NCBI GenBank assembly: GCA_910579705.1
Contig: CAJTUI010000011.1
Coordinates: forward strand, 1 to 64,000
Source of the DNA: an uncultured Christensenella sp.
GTDB taxonomy: Bacteria; Bacillota; Clostridia; Christensenellales; Borkfalkiaceae
DNA: 64,000 bases
Reading direction: 5' to 3'
A model generated the notes under the pieces. That model searched no databases. It saw nothing but the letters and a program-made list of their open reading frames with translations, and was not told the DNA's origin. A program made the position numbers and the translations under genes. Numbering within the stretch: the first letter of the stretch is position 1; every line of letters starts with the position of its first letter. This document shows, in pieces, positions 30,840 through 40,349 of the stretch.

Positions 30840-32396
30840 ATGAAAAAATTAGTTAAACTGAGCTGCATTGCAATGAGCGCGGCGCTTGTCTTCGGCCTGA
30901 CCGCCTGCAATAATACTGACGACCCCTCAACCCCCGGCAAGCCAGGCCAGACCGCGGGCACGATTTCCGTGCACTATTCGGCGGGCGGGTTCGGTAAAGA
31001 GGTATACAACCGCCTTTCCGACGACTACAGGGCGCTGACGGGCGTCACCGTAAAATGGCTTCCGAGCTATAAGACAGGCGAAATACAGAGTATTTTACAG
31101 TCCGGACAGCAGAAAAACGATATAGTTATGCCCCTTCTCAATATGTATCAGTCGCAGGACTCGAAAATGCTCGAAGACCTTACCGACGTTTACGAGGCGA
31201 TTCCCGAGGGGGAAACGGTTGCGGTAAAGGATCTGATGAACAAAACGCTTTACGAATATTCGGAGGCGCGCGACGGTAAGAGATACCAGATGTTTGCAAA
31301 CAACTCCGTTTCGGCGTTCTGCTACAATATCGACACTTTGAACGAGGCTTTCGGCGCGGGCAACTGGGAACTTCCGCGCACGACCGACGAGCTTATAACT
31401 ATCGCAAACCAGCTTAAATCCAAGAAGTATTACGCGTTCTCCTCGTCAGTAAGCATCAACTATTACTGGGACTATGTAGGCACGGTTTGGTGGGCGCAGT
31501 ACGACGGACAGGAGGCTTACAGAAATTATTATTACGGCAAGTACTACGACGAAACGAGCGGGGATTATAAACTCGGCCCCCAGATAGCCGAAACGAAAGG
31601 CAAGAAATACTCGCTCGAAACGTTGAGCACGATTATGAGCGGTAAGAACGGATATATGCACAAGCTCGCGGACAGAATGGGTTTCGAAGAGGCGCAGGCC
31701 GCGTTCCTTTCCAACGGCTATATGGGCGACGATACAAAGTGCGCGTTTATGGTAAACGGCGACTGGCTCGAAAACGAGATGTTTATGTGGCTTATGAACA
31801 ATCCCCAGAACATAGCGATGATGCGCAACCCCGTCATAAGCAAGATTACCGAAAAGCTTACTACGGTCAAGACCGACGCAAAGCTTTCCGAGGTCGTAAA
31901 AGCTGTTGACGAGGGGAAAACAGAGGTCGCGGGCGTAAGCGCGGAAGACTTTGCAAGGGTCAAGGAGGCGCGCCTTATGTGCTATACGGCAACCCCCAAC
32001 TATCCCATAGGCATACCCGCAAACCGCCCCGAAAACAAGAAAAAACTTGCGAAAGATTTCCTTGTTTATCTGTATTCCGACCGCGCCCAGAAAATCGTGG
32101 CCACCGAATTGCGCGGCCTTACTTATCCCACGTCCTACGTTCCCGATTCAAGCGTTCCAGTATCCGACTTCGTAAGGTCGAGAATAGAGGCGTTCGGCAG
32201 CGATTTCGTTCCCGTCTTCCCCGTCAACGCGTCGCCTATGGCATACCGCGGCGGCCTCGGTGATTTACCCGGCGTAGGCGGTCCCGACAAGGCGCTTGTG
32301 GGCGGACAGACGGCTACTTCCTTGCTCGAAAAAAGCAAAGCGGAAATTGCGGCGCAGTGGGACGTTTATCTCAAAGCGCTGGAATCCAGCAATTAA
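30840..32396 (+). CDS. Family 1 extracellular sugar-binding lipoprotein, 518 aa
   Basis: Binding component of the CUT1-type importer. The signal peptide ends GLTAC (Cys23). The mature N-terminus has YNRLSDDYRALTGVTVKWLP, and a middle region ISYW-like motif is replaced by YYWDYVGTVWWAQYDGQEAY. The C-terminus has PIGIPANRPENKKKLAKDFL, then SDRAQKIVATEL, the usual hinge-closing helices of cluster 1 proteins. It is longer than typical (about 430 aa), suggesting an oligosaccharide ligand. The start follows AAGGAG. Confidence 0.9.
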   Translation: MKKLVKLSCIAMSAALVFGLTACNNTDDPSTPGKPGQTAGTISVHYSAGGFGKEVYNRLSDDYRALTGVTVKWLPSYKTGEIQSILQSGQQKNDIVMPLLNMYQSQDSKMLEDLTDVYEAIPEGETVAVKDLMNKTLYEYSEARDGKRYQMFANNSVSAFCYNIDTLNEAFGAGNWELPRTTDELITIANQLKSKKYYAFSSSVSINYYWDYVGTVWWAQYDGQEAYRNYYYGKYYDETSGDYKLGPQIAETKGKKYSLETLSTIMSGKNGYMHKLADRMGFEEAQAAFLSNGYMGDDTKCAFMVNGDWLENEMFMWLMNNPQNIAMMRNPVISKITEKLTTVKTDAKLSEVVKAVDEGKTEVAGVSAEDFARVKEARLMCYTATPNYPIGIPANRPENKKKLAKDFLVYLYSDRAQKIVATELRGLTYPTSYVPDSSVPVSDFVRSRIEAFGSDFVPVFPVNASPMAYRGGLGDLPGVGGPDKALVGGQTATSLLEKSKAEIAAQWDVYLKALESSN

Positions 32397-32415
32397 TAAT
32401 AAAGGGGAAAATTAA

Positions 32416-35400
32416 ATGAAATTATCAAATAGAAGAAAGGCTTTCGTTGCAGTTCTGTCCGTATTTACGGTGGGCGCGTCCTGCGCCGCGCTTTCCGCGG
32501 GCTGCAACAAGACCGTTGGATATATCGACGCTCCCACGGAAAAAATCGAGGCCGAGCTCGGCACGTACGTTATTCCCGATTACGAGGTAGTGGACAGCAA
32601 GGGTATGATACTTGCGGGTTACGAAGTTTACGTCAAATCGATTAAAAACCCCGACGGTAACGAGCTTTCGGATAGCTACGGCAATGCGGTAACCGTCAGC
32701 AACGCGGGCGTTTACAGCTTTGTGTATTCCGCGGGCGACAAGAAAGTAAAGGACGTTACTGTTAGCGTCGACTTCGCCGACAGAACAGCGCCCACAATCA
32801 ATTGCGACGACAGCACCATTCCCAAATTCTTCATAAAAGGCAACTCTTACAGAATACCGTCGTACACGCTTTCGGGCGACTACGACAGCAGCAAGTGCTG
32901 GACTAAGGTTTTCCATATTGCCGAAGACAAGAAGGAAACGGAAGTACAGATTGCAAGCAACCGTTTCAAGGTCGAAAAGGACTCCGGTTCGTACGCGATA
33001 CGCATTCACGTAGAGGACGCGGCGGGTAACCCCAACGACTACGAATTTATCCGCAACGTGGACGGACCCGAGCAGGTTGTCGAACATAAACTTCTGTATC
33101 TTGACGAGCAGTTCGGCGAGCGGCAGGTCAGCTGTTACCAGTCGGCGTACAAGGGCGGATACGTATCCAAAGAGGACGGCGCGCAAACGTTCGGGGACGA
33201 ACAGGGCGCGTACAGGGTCGCCTTTGACGGCGTTACGGAAACGCGGTATAACGAGGGTCTGGTCGTGCTTGATGTTCCCGCGCTTATCGATATCAGCGAG
33301 TATGAAAACATTTATCTCAACGTTTACAACGATAGCGATAAAGATATAGTAATGGGTTCGCAGTGGTGGAACGATACTTCCGTCAAAAAGGGACAGTGGA
33401 CCAGATTGCAGTGGGATACCAGAAACTGGGGCGGCCCCAACGGCAATATGAACGCAAGCAATACAAAGTCTGTAGGTCTTGTCGACATTACGGGCCACAC
33501 GATAAGGTTTATCTTCGACTACGGACAGAGCGTTATCCCCAACGGCACGTTCTATCTTTCGGCTATGTACGGCACGCCTAAGGTAAAAACCGAAATCACC
33601 GCCGGCGAAAACGTAATCCTCGACGGTCACAAATTCTATATAAACGATACTATACAGCTTTCGGCGGAAGAATTGCCCGGCAAGACTGTGGACTGTTTCA
33701 AGGTCGACGGACAGATAATCTCCGGCGACACGTTCGTAGCTACCAAAACCGCGCACAGCGTAGAGGTAGTGTACGTAGACGGCGAGCTTACCGCCGACAA
33801 TATGACCTGGTCGGAAATCGATACGATTACTCCCGCAGGCGACGACATTAAGAAATTCCGGCTCGGCAACGATACCGATTGGGTTGTCACGTACGACTTC
33901 TACGGTCTTAAATTCAAGAACGGTTTCGAGGCGGACGGCAACCAGTATTTCGGCGCGTACGTCGGCAACGTAGCCAACGGCACCGACCAGATAATAGGTT
34001 TCGAAATTTCCGAGTGGGGCTGCAAGTTCGACGGTTACGGCGGCAATTGGAAACCCGCGACCGTCGCGCTCAACAACAAAGTGCTTACGCTTCTGAAAAA
34101 CGCCGCCGAGGAGAAACCTTTAAAGGTTATTTATATCCGCGAGGGTGAAATAGTCAAAACGTTGTTGTACGACGGCGAAGAGTACTGCCTCGTCGCGGTG
34201 ACGAACCTTTCTTCGCTCGGCGTAACTTCCAACGCGTTCGGCTTTGCGGTAAGAAACGGCTTTGCGGAGCCCGAAGTTCTCAACCTCAAATCCGTTGCGG
34301 GTTCGGTTAAGCCCGCGATGTATCTCGAAAAGTTCGCGGTTGACGTAACTTACGAACACGCGTTCGGCGACAGAGAAAACTACACTATCGGCGATACGGT
34401 GACCCTCACCGCGGAGGAGGCCCCCGCAGGCAAAATGTTTGCGTATTTCACCGCTAACGGTGAAAAGTTCGAAGACGATAAATACGTCCTCGACAGTTTT
34501 AACGTACGGTTCGAGGCGGTTTATAACTCGGTATCGGAGGTGACGCTCGCGCAGGGCATTTCCGTAGAAGACGGCAGAACGGGCACCATTCAGGTCGCGA
34601 AAGACACTAAAATCGTTATCGATTTCACTCAGTCGTTCACGCCCTCGGGCAAGTATTTCGTCGGCTTTAAGGTTGACGGAGAAGTAATAGAAGGCAAAGT
34701 TGTTGATATTACGGCCGATACGCACAGTATCGAGGCGGTTTTCGCAGACCGTATACAGACTGGCAACGAAAAGCTTAACGAAGTTTCCGACGTTGAAAAC
34801 GTGATTTACGCACAGAAAGACGGCGCGGACAATTGGGCTCCCAAGAAAGTGGAATACGACACCGAGTTCAGATACGGCGGGCCCGATGCGGCGGTAGACG
34901 AAACGGGTATGGTTAAGCTTACCACGGCGGCGGGGGAAAACTCGTACGCGTTCGACAGCGCACTTGTCGAAAACCTCGACGAATATACGGAGCTTTTCTT
35001 CTACGTATACACAGAGGCGAAGAACGTAAAAGCGGGCGCCTGGTGGTGCGCGGACACAAACATAATCCCCGGCAAGTGGACCAAGGTCAGCATTTTAAGG
35101 GGCACGCATAACGCGGGCACTATCATAGGCAACGGCGAAAGCATTGTCTGGAACGACGGCGTAAATAAATTCGCGTTCAGAATTTTCAATGCGCCCGAAA
35201 ACGCCACCGTATACGTAACAGCTCTTTACGGCGTCCCCTATCCCGATTCGAATGTAACGTTTGCCGAGGACAGCGAGGGCAGGATTACGCTTTCCGCTCC
35301 CGCAAACGGCAAGTCGTACAAGATATGCGAAGAGGTAACGCTTACGCTTAAAGGCGAGGCGCCCGCAGGTCAGGCGTTTGCATACTTCACCGCCAACGGA

Positions 35401-38082
35401 GAGCGTATCGACGGCAACACGTACGTGCTTACGGAAACCGTGGAGTTCGCGGTGGTTTACAGCGAGATTTCCGCTCTTACTCTCGGCAACGGCATAGAAA
35501 CGGCTGACGGCAAGACTACGTACGGCCGCGGCGCGAAAGTTACGTTGCGGTATAGCGGAACACCCGAAACGGGAAAACTTTTCGACTACTTCACCGTTGA
35601 CGGAGAAAGAATAGCGGGCAGCTCGTTCATTACTTCCGAAGCCGCTCACACAGTGGCCGCGGTATTTGCGGACGGTGCAGACAAACTCACCTGGATAACG
35701 GGCGAAGAGGCGGATAAGAGCAAGGCGGAGCACGGCTGGTCGGCGTATAAGTTCACGGGCAAAGTTCTCGGCGAGAGCGATAAGTGGATTGTCGAAACGA
35801 CTATCGGTAATCTTGAAGGGTTCAAGGAAGGCCAAGACAAGTGGTACGGTTTCGATTATCTTGTCGGAACTAACGCAACCGTTCATATTCGTATACATAC
35901 CTCGGGACTTGTGACAGTTACCGCTATGGGAACGGCGTACGGGGACGGCGCGGATATCGGAACGGTTTACGGCGCGAATAAAATCGTCGCGGCGTGCAAG
36001 GCCGCAACGGACGAAAATCCCGTTAAGTTTACGGCCGTGCGCGACGGCGGAACGTATTATGTGCTTTTCAACGGCGAGCTTGTGCTTAAAACCGAGCACG
36101 AGTTCGAGGCCGCGGACAATAAGTTCGGCGTAGGCGCGACGGATTGCGGCTGGTTGCCTCTGTACGAGATGACCGACTATAAGTTCAGGTCGGGCGCGGA
36201 TATAGTCGATTACTCGCTTACTTCCAATGTAACGGCGGAGAAGGCTGCTCTCGACAAGGCAGACGGCGTTTATAAAATCGGAGATACGGTAAAGCTTACC
36301 GCGGAAGAGGCGGAGGCAGGTTATAAGTTCCTGCATTTCACGGTTGACGGAGAGGAAATCGAGGGCGATACTTTCGTAATCAACTCCAATAAACCGCATA
36401 AGGTCACGGCCGTCTATGCCGAAATTTCAACGCTCACTCTTGCGGAAGGCGTTGAAACCGCGGACGGCGAAACCGAGTATGCTCGCGGTGCAACCGTAAC
36501 GCTTAACTTCGCAGGCACGGCTCCCGCAGGAAAATTCTTCGACTGTTTCAAGGTCGACGGAGAGAAGATAAACGGTAACACGTTTAAAACTTCGGCGGCA
36601 ACGCACGAAATAGAAGTCGTCTTTGCGACTGGTGCGGCGGATATGAGCTGGAACAGCGTCGGTTACGTGAAACCCGAAGGCGGCGACCCTTCCTGTCACG
36701 TTATTGACAGCGCGGACAATTATGTGTTTACGTATGACCTCTACGGTATGGAAGAGGGCTGGCGCTATATAGGCGCGTACGTGGGCAAAGACAGCGTTAA
36801 TAACGGGACGTTGTTGCTCGGTTACGAGCTTTCGACGGAAGACGGCAGCAAGTTCAGCGCTTACGGCGGCGCTTGGGTTAACTACTCGGACGGAGTTAAG
36901 CTCACCAAAGAGCAGTACGATATGCTCCGCGGCGCGACTTCGGAAAATCCCGTAAAGGCGATTTACGTTCGTCAGGGCGACGTCTTCAAGGCGTTCCTTT
37001 CCGACGGTGAAAAGACAGTGTTTGTCGCAACCGTAACTGTTACGCAGCTCGGCGGGATTAACAATACCGATTTCGGTTTCGGCCGCCGCGGCGGAGAGGC
37101 GCAGGGACTTAAATTCGCGACCGTGGAAAATACGCAGTACGTTAAGGGCGCGGATAAGACGAACGCTTATATGCAGACTCACAAAGTAACGTTGACAAAG
37201 ACGGACGTTACTACCGATAAGAAAGAATACCTTCTCGGCGACACCGTGGTTCTGACCGCGGCCGCCGAGGGCGACGGCAAGAAGTTTGCTTATTTCGAGG
37301 TGAACGGAGCACGTCTTGACGACAATAAGTTCGTAGTAAGCAATGTGCAGACCACCGTCAAAGCGGTTTATAACGAGGTTTCAGAAGTAACTCTCGGCGC
37401 CGACGTGCAGACCGCGGACGGTAAGTCGGGCAAGATAGAAGTCGCTAAGGATTCGCTTCTGACTTTCGTATACGTCGGAACACCCGCGGACGATAAATAT
37501 TTCAAGGGCTTTGCGGTCGACGGAACGGATATAGAGGGAAACACGTTCACCGTTTCGGGTCTGTCGCACACCGTTACAGCGGTTTGCGCGGACCGCGTGG
37601 TTTACGGCAACGCGCAGTTGAACGACCTTGAAAACGCAACGGCCGAAAGCGGAACGTGCGAATACGTTACCGATAAGAAATACGTCGGTATGGACGGAGA
37701 TATCAAAGAGAGCGGCACGCTTAAACTTACGGGCGTAACCGGCAACGACATCTGCGTAAAGGCCGGCGCGGCGTTGGGCGATAAAGATATGACTGCCTAT
37801 AAAGAAGTTTACTTCTATATCTGGGCGGACGAGGACGGAGCGCTTGCAGGCACCTGGTGGTGTAACGACACGGCAGTAAAAGCCGGTCAGTGGACCAAGG
37901 TTACCGTATATAAAGACTCGTCAAAAAATAGTAACGGCGGATATGACGCGGACGGTTACAACGGTAAACTGTTTGCGGCGGGTAGCAAAGGCGATAATTT
38001 CAGGCTCCGTATTCAGGGCGGACAGAACAAAACGTTCTATATAACGTCGCTGTACGGCGTACTTGACGATAGCGCAAACTGA
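32416..38082 (+). CDS. Giant modular surface lipoprotein, 1888 aa
   Basis: The signal peptide ends LSAGC (Cys30 lipidated). Residues about 35-215 are Ig-like. Then two module types alternate. Type A occurs three times (about 231-386, 783-943, 1729-1888), each with a W-W-x-x-D-T-x-x-x-x-G-x-W-T core and ending LYGV or MYGT, like carbohydrate-binding jelly rolls. Type B occurs three times (about 457-628, 1090-1258, 1408-1573), with an opening TW or SW, a central YVG/YLVG strand and an ENPVKxxYVR-like strand. Between them run about ten short InlB-B-repeat-like linkers (FxVDGExIxGxTF, then HxVxAVFA). It has no catalytic motif or cell-wall sorting signal. Last in the GH2/ABC operon, it probably captures polysaccharide at the surface. 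Confidence 0.9.
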   Translation: MKLSNRRKAFVAVLSVFTVGASCAALSAGCNKTVGYIDAPTEKIEAELGTYVIPDYEVVDSKGMILAGYEVYVKSIKNPDGNELSDSYGNAVTVSNAGVYSFVYSAGDKKVKDVTVSVDFADRTAPTINCDDSTIPKFFIKGNSYRIPSYTLSGDYDSSKCWTKVFHIAEDKKETEVQIASNRFKVEKDSGSYAIRIHVEDAAGNPNDYEFIRNVDGPEQVVEHKLLYLDEQFGERQVSCYQSAYKGGYVSKEDGAQTFGDEQGAYRVAFDGVTETRYNEGLVVLDVPALIDISEYENIYLNVYNDSDKDIVMGSQWWNDTSVKKGQWTRLQWDTRNWGGPNGNMNASNTKSVGLVDITGHTIRFIFDYGQSVIPNGTFYLSAMYGTPKVKTEITAGENVILDGHKFYINDTIQLSAEELPGKTVDCFKVDGQIISGDTFVATKTAHSVEVVYVDGELTADNMTWSEIDTITPAGDDIKKFRLGNDTDWVVTYDFYGLKFKNGFEADGNQYFGAYVGNVANGTDQIIGFEISEWGCKFDGYGGNWKPATVALNNKVLTLLKNAAEEKPLKVIYIREGEIVKTLLYDGEEYCLVAVTNLSSLGVTSNAFGFAVRNGFAEPEVLNLKSVAGSVKPAMYLEKFAVDVTYEHAFGDRENYTIGDTVTLTAEEAPAGKMFAYFTANGEKFEDDKYVLDSFNVRFEAVYNSVSEVTLAQGISVEDGRTGTIQVAKDTKIVIDFTQSFTPSGKYFVGFKVDGEVIEGKVVDITADTHSIEAVFADRIQTGNEKLNEVSDVENVIYAQKDGADNWAPKKVEYDTEFRYGGPDAAVDETGMVKLTTAAGENSYAFDSALVENLDEYTELFFYVYTEAKNVKAGAWWCADTNIIPGKWTKVSILRGTHNAGTIIGNGESIVWNDGVNKFAFRIFNAPENATVYVTALYGVPYPDSNVTFAEDSEGRITLSAPANGKSYKICEEVTLTLKGEAPAGQAFAYFTANGERIDGNTYVLTETVEFAVVYSEISALTLGNGIETADGKTTYGRGAKVTLRYSGTPETGKLFDYFTVDGERIAGSSFITSEAAHTVAAVFADGADKLTWITGEEADKSKAEHGWSAYKFTGKVLGESDKWIVETTIGNLEGFKEGQDKWYGFDYLVGTNATVHIRIHTSGLVTVTAMGTAYGDGADIGTVYGANKIVAACKAATDENPVKFTAVRDGGTYYVLFNGELVLKTEHEFEAADNKFGVGATDCGWLPLYEMTDYKFRSGADIVDYSLTSNVTAEKAALDKADGVYKIGDTVKLTAEEAEAGYKFLHFTVDGEEIEGDTFVINSNKPHKVTAVYAEISTLTLAEGVETADGETEYARGATVTLNFAGTAPAGKFFDCFKVDGEKINGNTFKTSAATHEIEVVFATGAADMSWNSVGYVKPEGGDPSCHVIDSADNYVFTYDLYGMEEGWRYIGAYVGKDSVNNGTLLLGYELSTEDGSKFSAYGGAWVNYSDGVKLTKEQYDMLRGATSENPVKAIYVRQGDVFKAFLSDGEKTVFVATVTVTQLGGINNTDFGFGRRGGEAQGLKFATVENTQYVKGADKTNAYMQTHKVTLTKTDVTTDKKEYLLGDTVVLTAAAEGDGKKFAYFEVNGARLDDNKFVVSNVQTTVKAVYNEVSEVTLGADVQTADGKSGKIEVAKDSLLTFVYVGTPADDKYFKGFAVDGTDIEGNTFTVSGLSHTVTAVCADRVVYGNAQLNDLENATAESGTCEYVTDKKYVGMDGDIKESGTLKLTGVTGNDICVKAGAALGDKDMTAYKEVYFYIWADEDGALAGTWWCNDTAVKAGQWTKVTVYKDSSKNSNGGYDADGYNGKLFAAGSKGDNFRLRIQGGQNKTFYITSLYGVLDDSAN

Positions 38083-38099
38083 TTTAATTGACGTGAAGG

Positions 38100-38136
38100 C
38101 GCGCCCGAAGTCAGTTGACTTCGGGCGCGTATCTTT
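38100..38136 (+). terminator. Terminator of the GH2/ABC/giant lipoprotein operon
   Basis: A 14-bp perfect stem (38100-38113 with 38116-38129, core CGCCCGAAGTCA) with a two-base centre and a T-rich tail. Confidence 0.85.
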
Positions 38137-38162
38137 ACAAACTTAAAGTTTGGTGTTATAAT
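38134..38162 (+). promoter_or_regulatory. Promoter of the rhamnose/galactose operon
   Basis: TTTACA (38134-38139), 17 bases, TATAAT (38157-38162). No TGGAAGTA box is seen here. It drives the gene run that starts at 38183 and probably continues to galE. Confidence 0.75.
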
Positions 38163-38182
38163 TCAGACACAGGGTAATATTT

Positions 38183-39739
38183 ATGAAAATCGACTACAAG
38201 ACATATTGCGACAAAGTGAAGGGTTGTTATCTCGGCAAGAACATCGGCGGCACGCTCGGCGCTCCGTTCGAGTGTTTCCGCGGCGTGTACGATATCGACT
38301 TTTTTATGCAGGACGTTTCTTCGCCCGTGCCCAACGACGACGTGGATTTACAGCTTGTCTGGCTGTCTGCGGTCGAGCACGAGGGCAAGAATCTGGACAG
38401 TCACACGCTCGCGCGGTATTGGGAGAACTACGTTTCCGCGCAGATTTCGGAGTACGGCACGGGTAAAAACAACTACTCTATGGGCATCGTCCCGCCGCTT
38501 TCGGGGTATCTGAGAAACGAGAACCGCGAAAGCAACGGCGCCTGGATACGCACGGAGATATGGGCGTGCCTGTGCGCGGGCAATCCCGCGCTGGCCGCAA
38601 ACTACGCGTATTACGACGCGTGCGTTGACCACAGCGGCGAGGGCATTTATGCGGCGGTGTTTACGGCTGCGGTAGAGGCGGCGGCGTTTTTCGAAAGCGA
38701 CGTTTTTAAGCTTATAGAAACAGGACTTTCCTACCTGCCCGAAAAGTGCGGCGTGCGCAACGCGGTCAACGTTGTATTGCGCAGCTTTAAAAACGGTGAG
38801 GACTGGAAGACGGCGCGCAAGAAACTGCTTATCGCGGAGCCGTCCAGTTTCGGCGAAATAGGCGGGGAGTGGAAGGGCATACCCTCCGTTCCCGCAAGCG
38901 ATAAATGCCCCGTACAGGAAAAGGACAACGATATACCAAAGGCGGTGCACGGTTACGACGCGCCCGCAAGCATAGGCATAGTATTAATAGGCTGGCTTTA
39001 CGGCGGGGGTGATTTCGGTAAATCGGTATGTATAGCTACAAACTGCGGCGAGGACACGGACTGCACGGCGGGAACGCTGGGCGCGATACTCGGCATAATC
39101 GGCGGCGCGGATAAAATCCCCGATAAGTGGAAAAACGGCTGCTCCGAAAAGATAGCGGTTTGCACGCTCCGCCCCGATTTGCTTTTGAACGTACCCGAAA
39201 CGGTTTCGGCGCTCTGCGAAAGGGTGGTAAAGCAGTTTCCCGTCATATCCTCCGAACGGTGCGGTTTTACGGAGCGCGGTTTCGAGATAACCTGCGCGCG
39301 GCTGGACTACGACGAGCAGGCGTTTTATCCCTATCAGCAGGAAAATTTTAAGGAGCTTTTGGCCGAAAGTCCGCGCACGGCGCGGTTCCATTTCGGCGGG
39401 CTTACCGTCAAGGTGGATTTCGGCGAAAGCCTTGCGAAGATAGAAGAGGGCGTTGAAAAACGCATAACCGTTACGCTTTGTAACAAACTGTATCTGTCGC
39501 AGTATCTTAACGTTGAGATAGCGGGCGTGCCCGAGGAATGGAATATCGTCAACGGCGCGCGGCGCGCGGTCGGGCTGGAACACTGGCACGGCAGTAAGGT
39601 CGGGCACTCCAACTCGTTCGAAATGGTTTTCACGCCCCGCGCGCTTAAAAACTACAAGTACGATTTGGTGTTGCAAATTTCGGTGAACGGCAGGGGCGAG
39701 AAATATTTCGTTCCCGTAACGCTTATCAACGGGGACTGA
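38183..39739 (+). CDS. ADP-ribosylglycohydrolase-superfamily protein, 518 aa
   Basis: The N-terminal two thirds have the family's metal-binding plan: GCYLGKNIGGTLGAPFE, then NDDVDLQ (about residues 51-57, in place of the usual T-D-D-T) and NCGEDTDCTAGTLGAILG (about 287-304). The C-terminal third is an extra beta domain (EVEIAGVPEEWNIV-like region, then LVLQISVNGRGEKYF). No signal peptide, so cytoplasmic. Classical members remove ADP-ribose from proteins, but relatives encoded in sugar operons probably cleave other N- or O-glycosides; activity here is unknown. It is the first gene of the rhamnose/galactose run, which favours a sugar-related role. Confidence 0.85.
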   Translation: MKIDYKTYCDKVKGCYLGKNIGGTLGAPFECFRGVYDIDFFMQDVSSPVPNDDVDLQLVWLSAVEHEGKNLDSHTLARYWENYVSAQISEYGTGKNNYSMGIVPPLSGYLRNENRESNGAWIRTEIWACLCAGNPALAANYAYYDACVDHSGEGIYAAVFTAAVEAAAFFESDVFKLIETGLSYLPEKCGVRNAVNVVLRSFKNGEDWKTARKKLLIAEPSSFGEIGGEWKGIPSVPASDKCPVQEKDNDIPKAVHGYDAPASIGIVLIGWLYGGGDFGKSVCIATNCGEDTDCTAGTLGAILGIIGGADKIPDKWKNGCSEKIAVCTLRPDLLLNVPETVSALCERVVKQFPVISSERCGFTERGFEITCARLDYDEQAFYPYQQENFKELLAESPRTARFHFGGLTVKVDFGESLAKIEEGVEKRITVTLCNKLYLSQYLNVEIAGVPEEWNIVNGARRAVGLEHWHGSKVGHSNSFEMVFTPRALKNYKYDLVLQISVNGRGEKYFVPVTLINGD

Positions 39740-39752
39740 TGAGAGGAGAGTT

Positions 39753-40349
39753 ATGTTTTTATCGCAGACGCAAATAAACGGGCTTACGCCCGCACAGATA
39801 GACAGCGTTTTGTTTGGCGGGCTGTCGGAGCGCGCCGAAAAGTCGGACTTTGCAATCGTTTGCGGAACTTCGCCCAAGCACGCGCTTATCCGCGCGCAAA
39901 TCGCCGCCGAGTTTTATAAGAGCGGCGGAACGGAACGCCTGATAGTTTCGGGCGCAGCGGTGTCCGATAAAACCGTGACCGAAAGCGCGTTTTTGAAGTC
40001 CGAACTTATTCGGCTTGGCGTGGACGAGAACGCGGTCATAGAAGAGCCGCACGCCCGCGACACCATTCAGAACTTGACCTGCTCGCTTACGGAGATATGC
40101 AGAAGGACGGATATAATGAAGGTCGGGCGGGTAACCGTTATTACTGAACCCTTTCATTTAAGGCGGGCGCTATGCCTTGCAAAAATACTGATGCCGACCT
40201 TTATAGAAGTGCGCGGTTATACTAATGGCGCGGCGGTTCAGCGTGTGCAGTGGAAAACGGACGAACGGCTTTCGGCGTGCGTTAAGACCGAACTGGAAAT
40301 TTTAAAGCAGTTGATAACTAAGGGAAGGATAGAAGATATAAAACTATGA
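39753..40349 (+). CDS. DUF218/YdcF-like protein, 198 aa
   Basis: Rossmann-like DUF218 fold: DFAIVCGTSPKHALIRAQIAAEFY near residue 30, then RLIVSGAA, EPHARDTIQNL (the conserved motif with Arg-Asp-Thr) and VTVITEPFHLRRA, which is the usual motif. Unlike ElyC/SanA it has no membrane anchor, so it is cytoplasmic. Family biochemistry is poorly known (nucleotide-cofactor binding has been reported for YdcF). The start follows GAGAGGAG. The stop overlaps the next gene's start as ATGA. Confidence 0.85.
   Translation: MFLSQTQINGLTPAQIDSVLFGGLSERAEKSDFAIVCGTSPKHALIRAQIAAEFYKSGGTERLIVSGAAVSDKTVTESAFLKSELIRLGVDENAVIEEPHARDTIQNLTCSLTEICRRTDIMKVGRVTVITEPFHLRRALCLAKILMPTFIEVRGYTNGAAVQRVQWKTDERLSACVKTELEILKQLITKGRIEDIKL

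Noticed and set aside
32425..33756. 443-codon minus-strand ORF within the giant lipoprotein gene
   Set aside because: Antisense to a coding region with clear signal peptide and repeats; no ribosome site or domain.
32416..38082. Repeat DNA as a CRISPR array
   Set aside because: The repeats are protein modules of differing length in one open frame, not short identical direct repeats with spacers.
38137..38182. TGGAAGTA-type box before the rhamnose/galactose run
   Set aside because: No match to the box is present near the promoter at 38134-38162.
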